In this document: one piece after another, positions 33,249-33,989 of the stretch | Position numbering within the stretch: position 1 is the stretch's first letter | Layout of the letters: every line of letters starts with the position of its first letter | DNA from: a virus | Virus record (IMG/VR): IMGVR_UViG_3300025634_000006 | Location: 1 to 33,989 of that record | Length of the DNA: 33,989 nucleotides | Reading direction: 5' to 3' (one strand) | Notes under the pieces: generated by a model | What the model was told of the DNA's origin: nothing | What the model saw: only the letters and a program-made list of their open reading frames with translations | Databases searched by the model: none | Position numbers and translations under genes: made by a program

Positions 33249-33989
33249 TAACCTCCCTCACTAGCATCAAGGCTGTTCGCGCTTACCTCAACCGCATTGG
33301 CGCAGAGGCGCGCAGCCTCCACTCAGCAGTGTTGAAGGAACGGCGAGGCGATTACTGGAAGGACGTTGCCGTCATAACAGTTTCCAAGACGGGCGAGGTG
33401 ACAGCGCCGATGGCTTACGCGCCAACAGCTGCCGAAGCCGCCAGTATCGCCCAAGAATGTTCCGAGGCCGAATGGCCAGAGCACGTTCGGCCCGACTCAA
33501 TGCGCAACGCGCCGGATGCGTTGAAGAATGCTAAGCCTGAGAGCCTGTTCGAGTTCCGTGATGAGAGTGACAACATCATAATGATCCAGCAGCGCATCCA
33601 GAAGAAGGGCGACAGAAGCTACATCCCTTGGACATATTGGTCGGACAACGTCTGGCGGGCCATGGAACCGGAAGGCAAGTTGCCGCTCTGGGGGATTGAG
33701 CAGCTCAAGACCAATTCAACAGTGTTTATCCATGAAGGGGCGAAGGCTGCACGCTATATTCGGTGGATGGTTGAGGGAAAGTCCCCTGAAGCCCTGGAAG
33801 CTCTTAAAAACCACCCCTGGGGCGACGAATTAGCCTCTGCAGCGCACCTCGGTTGGATCGGCGGAGCCTTGAGCCCAGCCCGTACCGACTGGAGCATCAT
33901 TCGTCGGCTGGGGATCAAGCGCGCTTACATCGTGAGCGACAATGATGAACCTGGAGTTGCGGCCGTATCAGCGATCAGCTTTCAGCTGC
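33245..33989 (+). CDS. DNA primase/TOPRIM-like protein (3' truncated by window)
   Basis: The ATG at 33245 overlaps the preceding stop. The frame stays open to the end (248 codons, no stop). Val-Phe-Ile-His-Glu-Gly-Ala-Lys-Ala-Ala-Arg matches the TOPRIM glutamate motif. Ala-Tyr-Ile-Val-Ser-Asp-Asn-Asp-Glu-Pro-Gly near the end is a TOPRIM Asp-X-Asp motif. His-Pro-Trp-Gly-Asp-Glu-Leu-Ala-Ser-Ala lies between. This fits the primase half of a phage primase or primase-helicase. The helicase part, if present, lies beyond the window. Confidence 0.82.
   Translation, partial: MITSLTSIKAVRAYLNRIGAEARSLHSAVLKERRGDYWKDVAVITVSKTGEVTAPMAYAPTAAEAASIAQECSEAEWPEHVRPDSMRNAPDALKNAKPESLFEFRDESDNIIMIQQRIQKKGDRSYIPWTYWSDNVWRAMEPEGKLPLWGIEQLKTNSTVFIHEGAKAARYIRWMVEGKSPEALEALKNHPWGDELASAAHLGWIGGALSPARTDWSIIRRLGIKRAYIVSDNDEPGVAAVSAISFQL

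Overview
This window is part of a tailed double-stranded DNA phage genome (Caudoviricetes), or a prophage-like stretch of one. Genes are very densely packed: most neighbours overlap by 4 bases (ATGA/GTGA) or meet as TGATG. There is a lysis cassette, and replication and nucleotide-metabolism genes fill the right arm. The host is very probably an alphaproteobacterium. The strongest evidence is a pair of adjacent genes for homologues of CtrA and GcrA, cell-cycle master regulators known only from that class.

Layout. (1) 1-4521, rightward: the end of a probable virion or tail-fibre gene, small coiled-coil and membrane proteins, then lysis. Lysis comprises a GH19-type endolysin continuous with a holin-like module that has its own ribosome binding site, followed by nested Rz/Rz1 spanins. 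It ends at two terminators (4539-4619). (2) 4617-14023, leftward: a tRNA-Gly(UCC) and about 23 mostly small genes, including a SNF2-like SF2 helicase, a DUF932 protein, a Cys-repeat protein and a probable Cys/His enzyme. Four gaps in the 10.8-14.1 kb part hold copies of one structured leader RNA. (3) 14024-14506: a divergent control region with a leader, a GC-rich foldable segment and no gene. (4) 14507-33989, rightward: early and replication genes. These are two conserved phage proteins, an HD phosphohydrolase, a FAD protein, ThyX, a HAD phosphatase, a DnaQ exonuclease, a DnaE-type polymerase split into two genes, an HNH endonuclease, two MazG-like proteins, ctrA-gcrA, many small accessory proteins, WYL and Lar-like proteins, and the start of a primase/TOPRIM gene cut by the window end.

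How the parts fit. The right arm encodes parts of a replisome (primase, split polymerase, proofreading exonuclease), thymidylate supply (ThyX, HD nucleotidase) and NTP pool cleaning (MazG-like). The CtrA/GcrA pair could re-programme the host cell cycle for replication. The left arm kills the cell through endolysin, holin-like protein and spanins.

Most notable observations: the ctrA-gcrA operon, with CtrA altered at key phosphorylation-site residues and lacking the Ala-Ala C-terminus of host CtrA; the repeated four-hairpin leader, whose stems covary between copies and whose last loop carries the Shine-Dalgarno; the polymerase split just before its catalytic aspartates; and the endolysin/holin-like fusion. 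Family names come from motif recognition by eye; no search was run.
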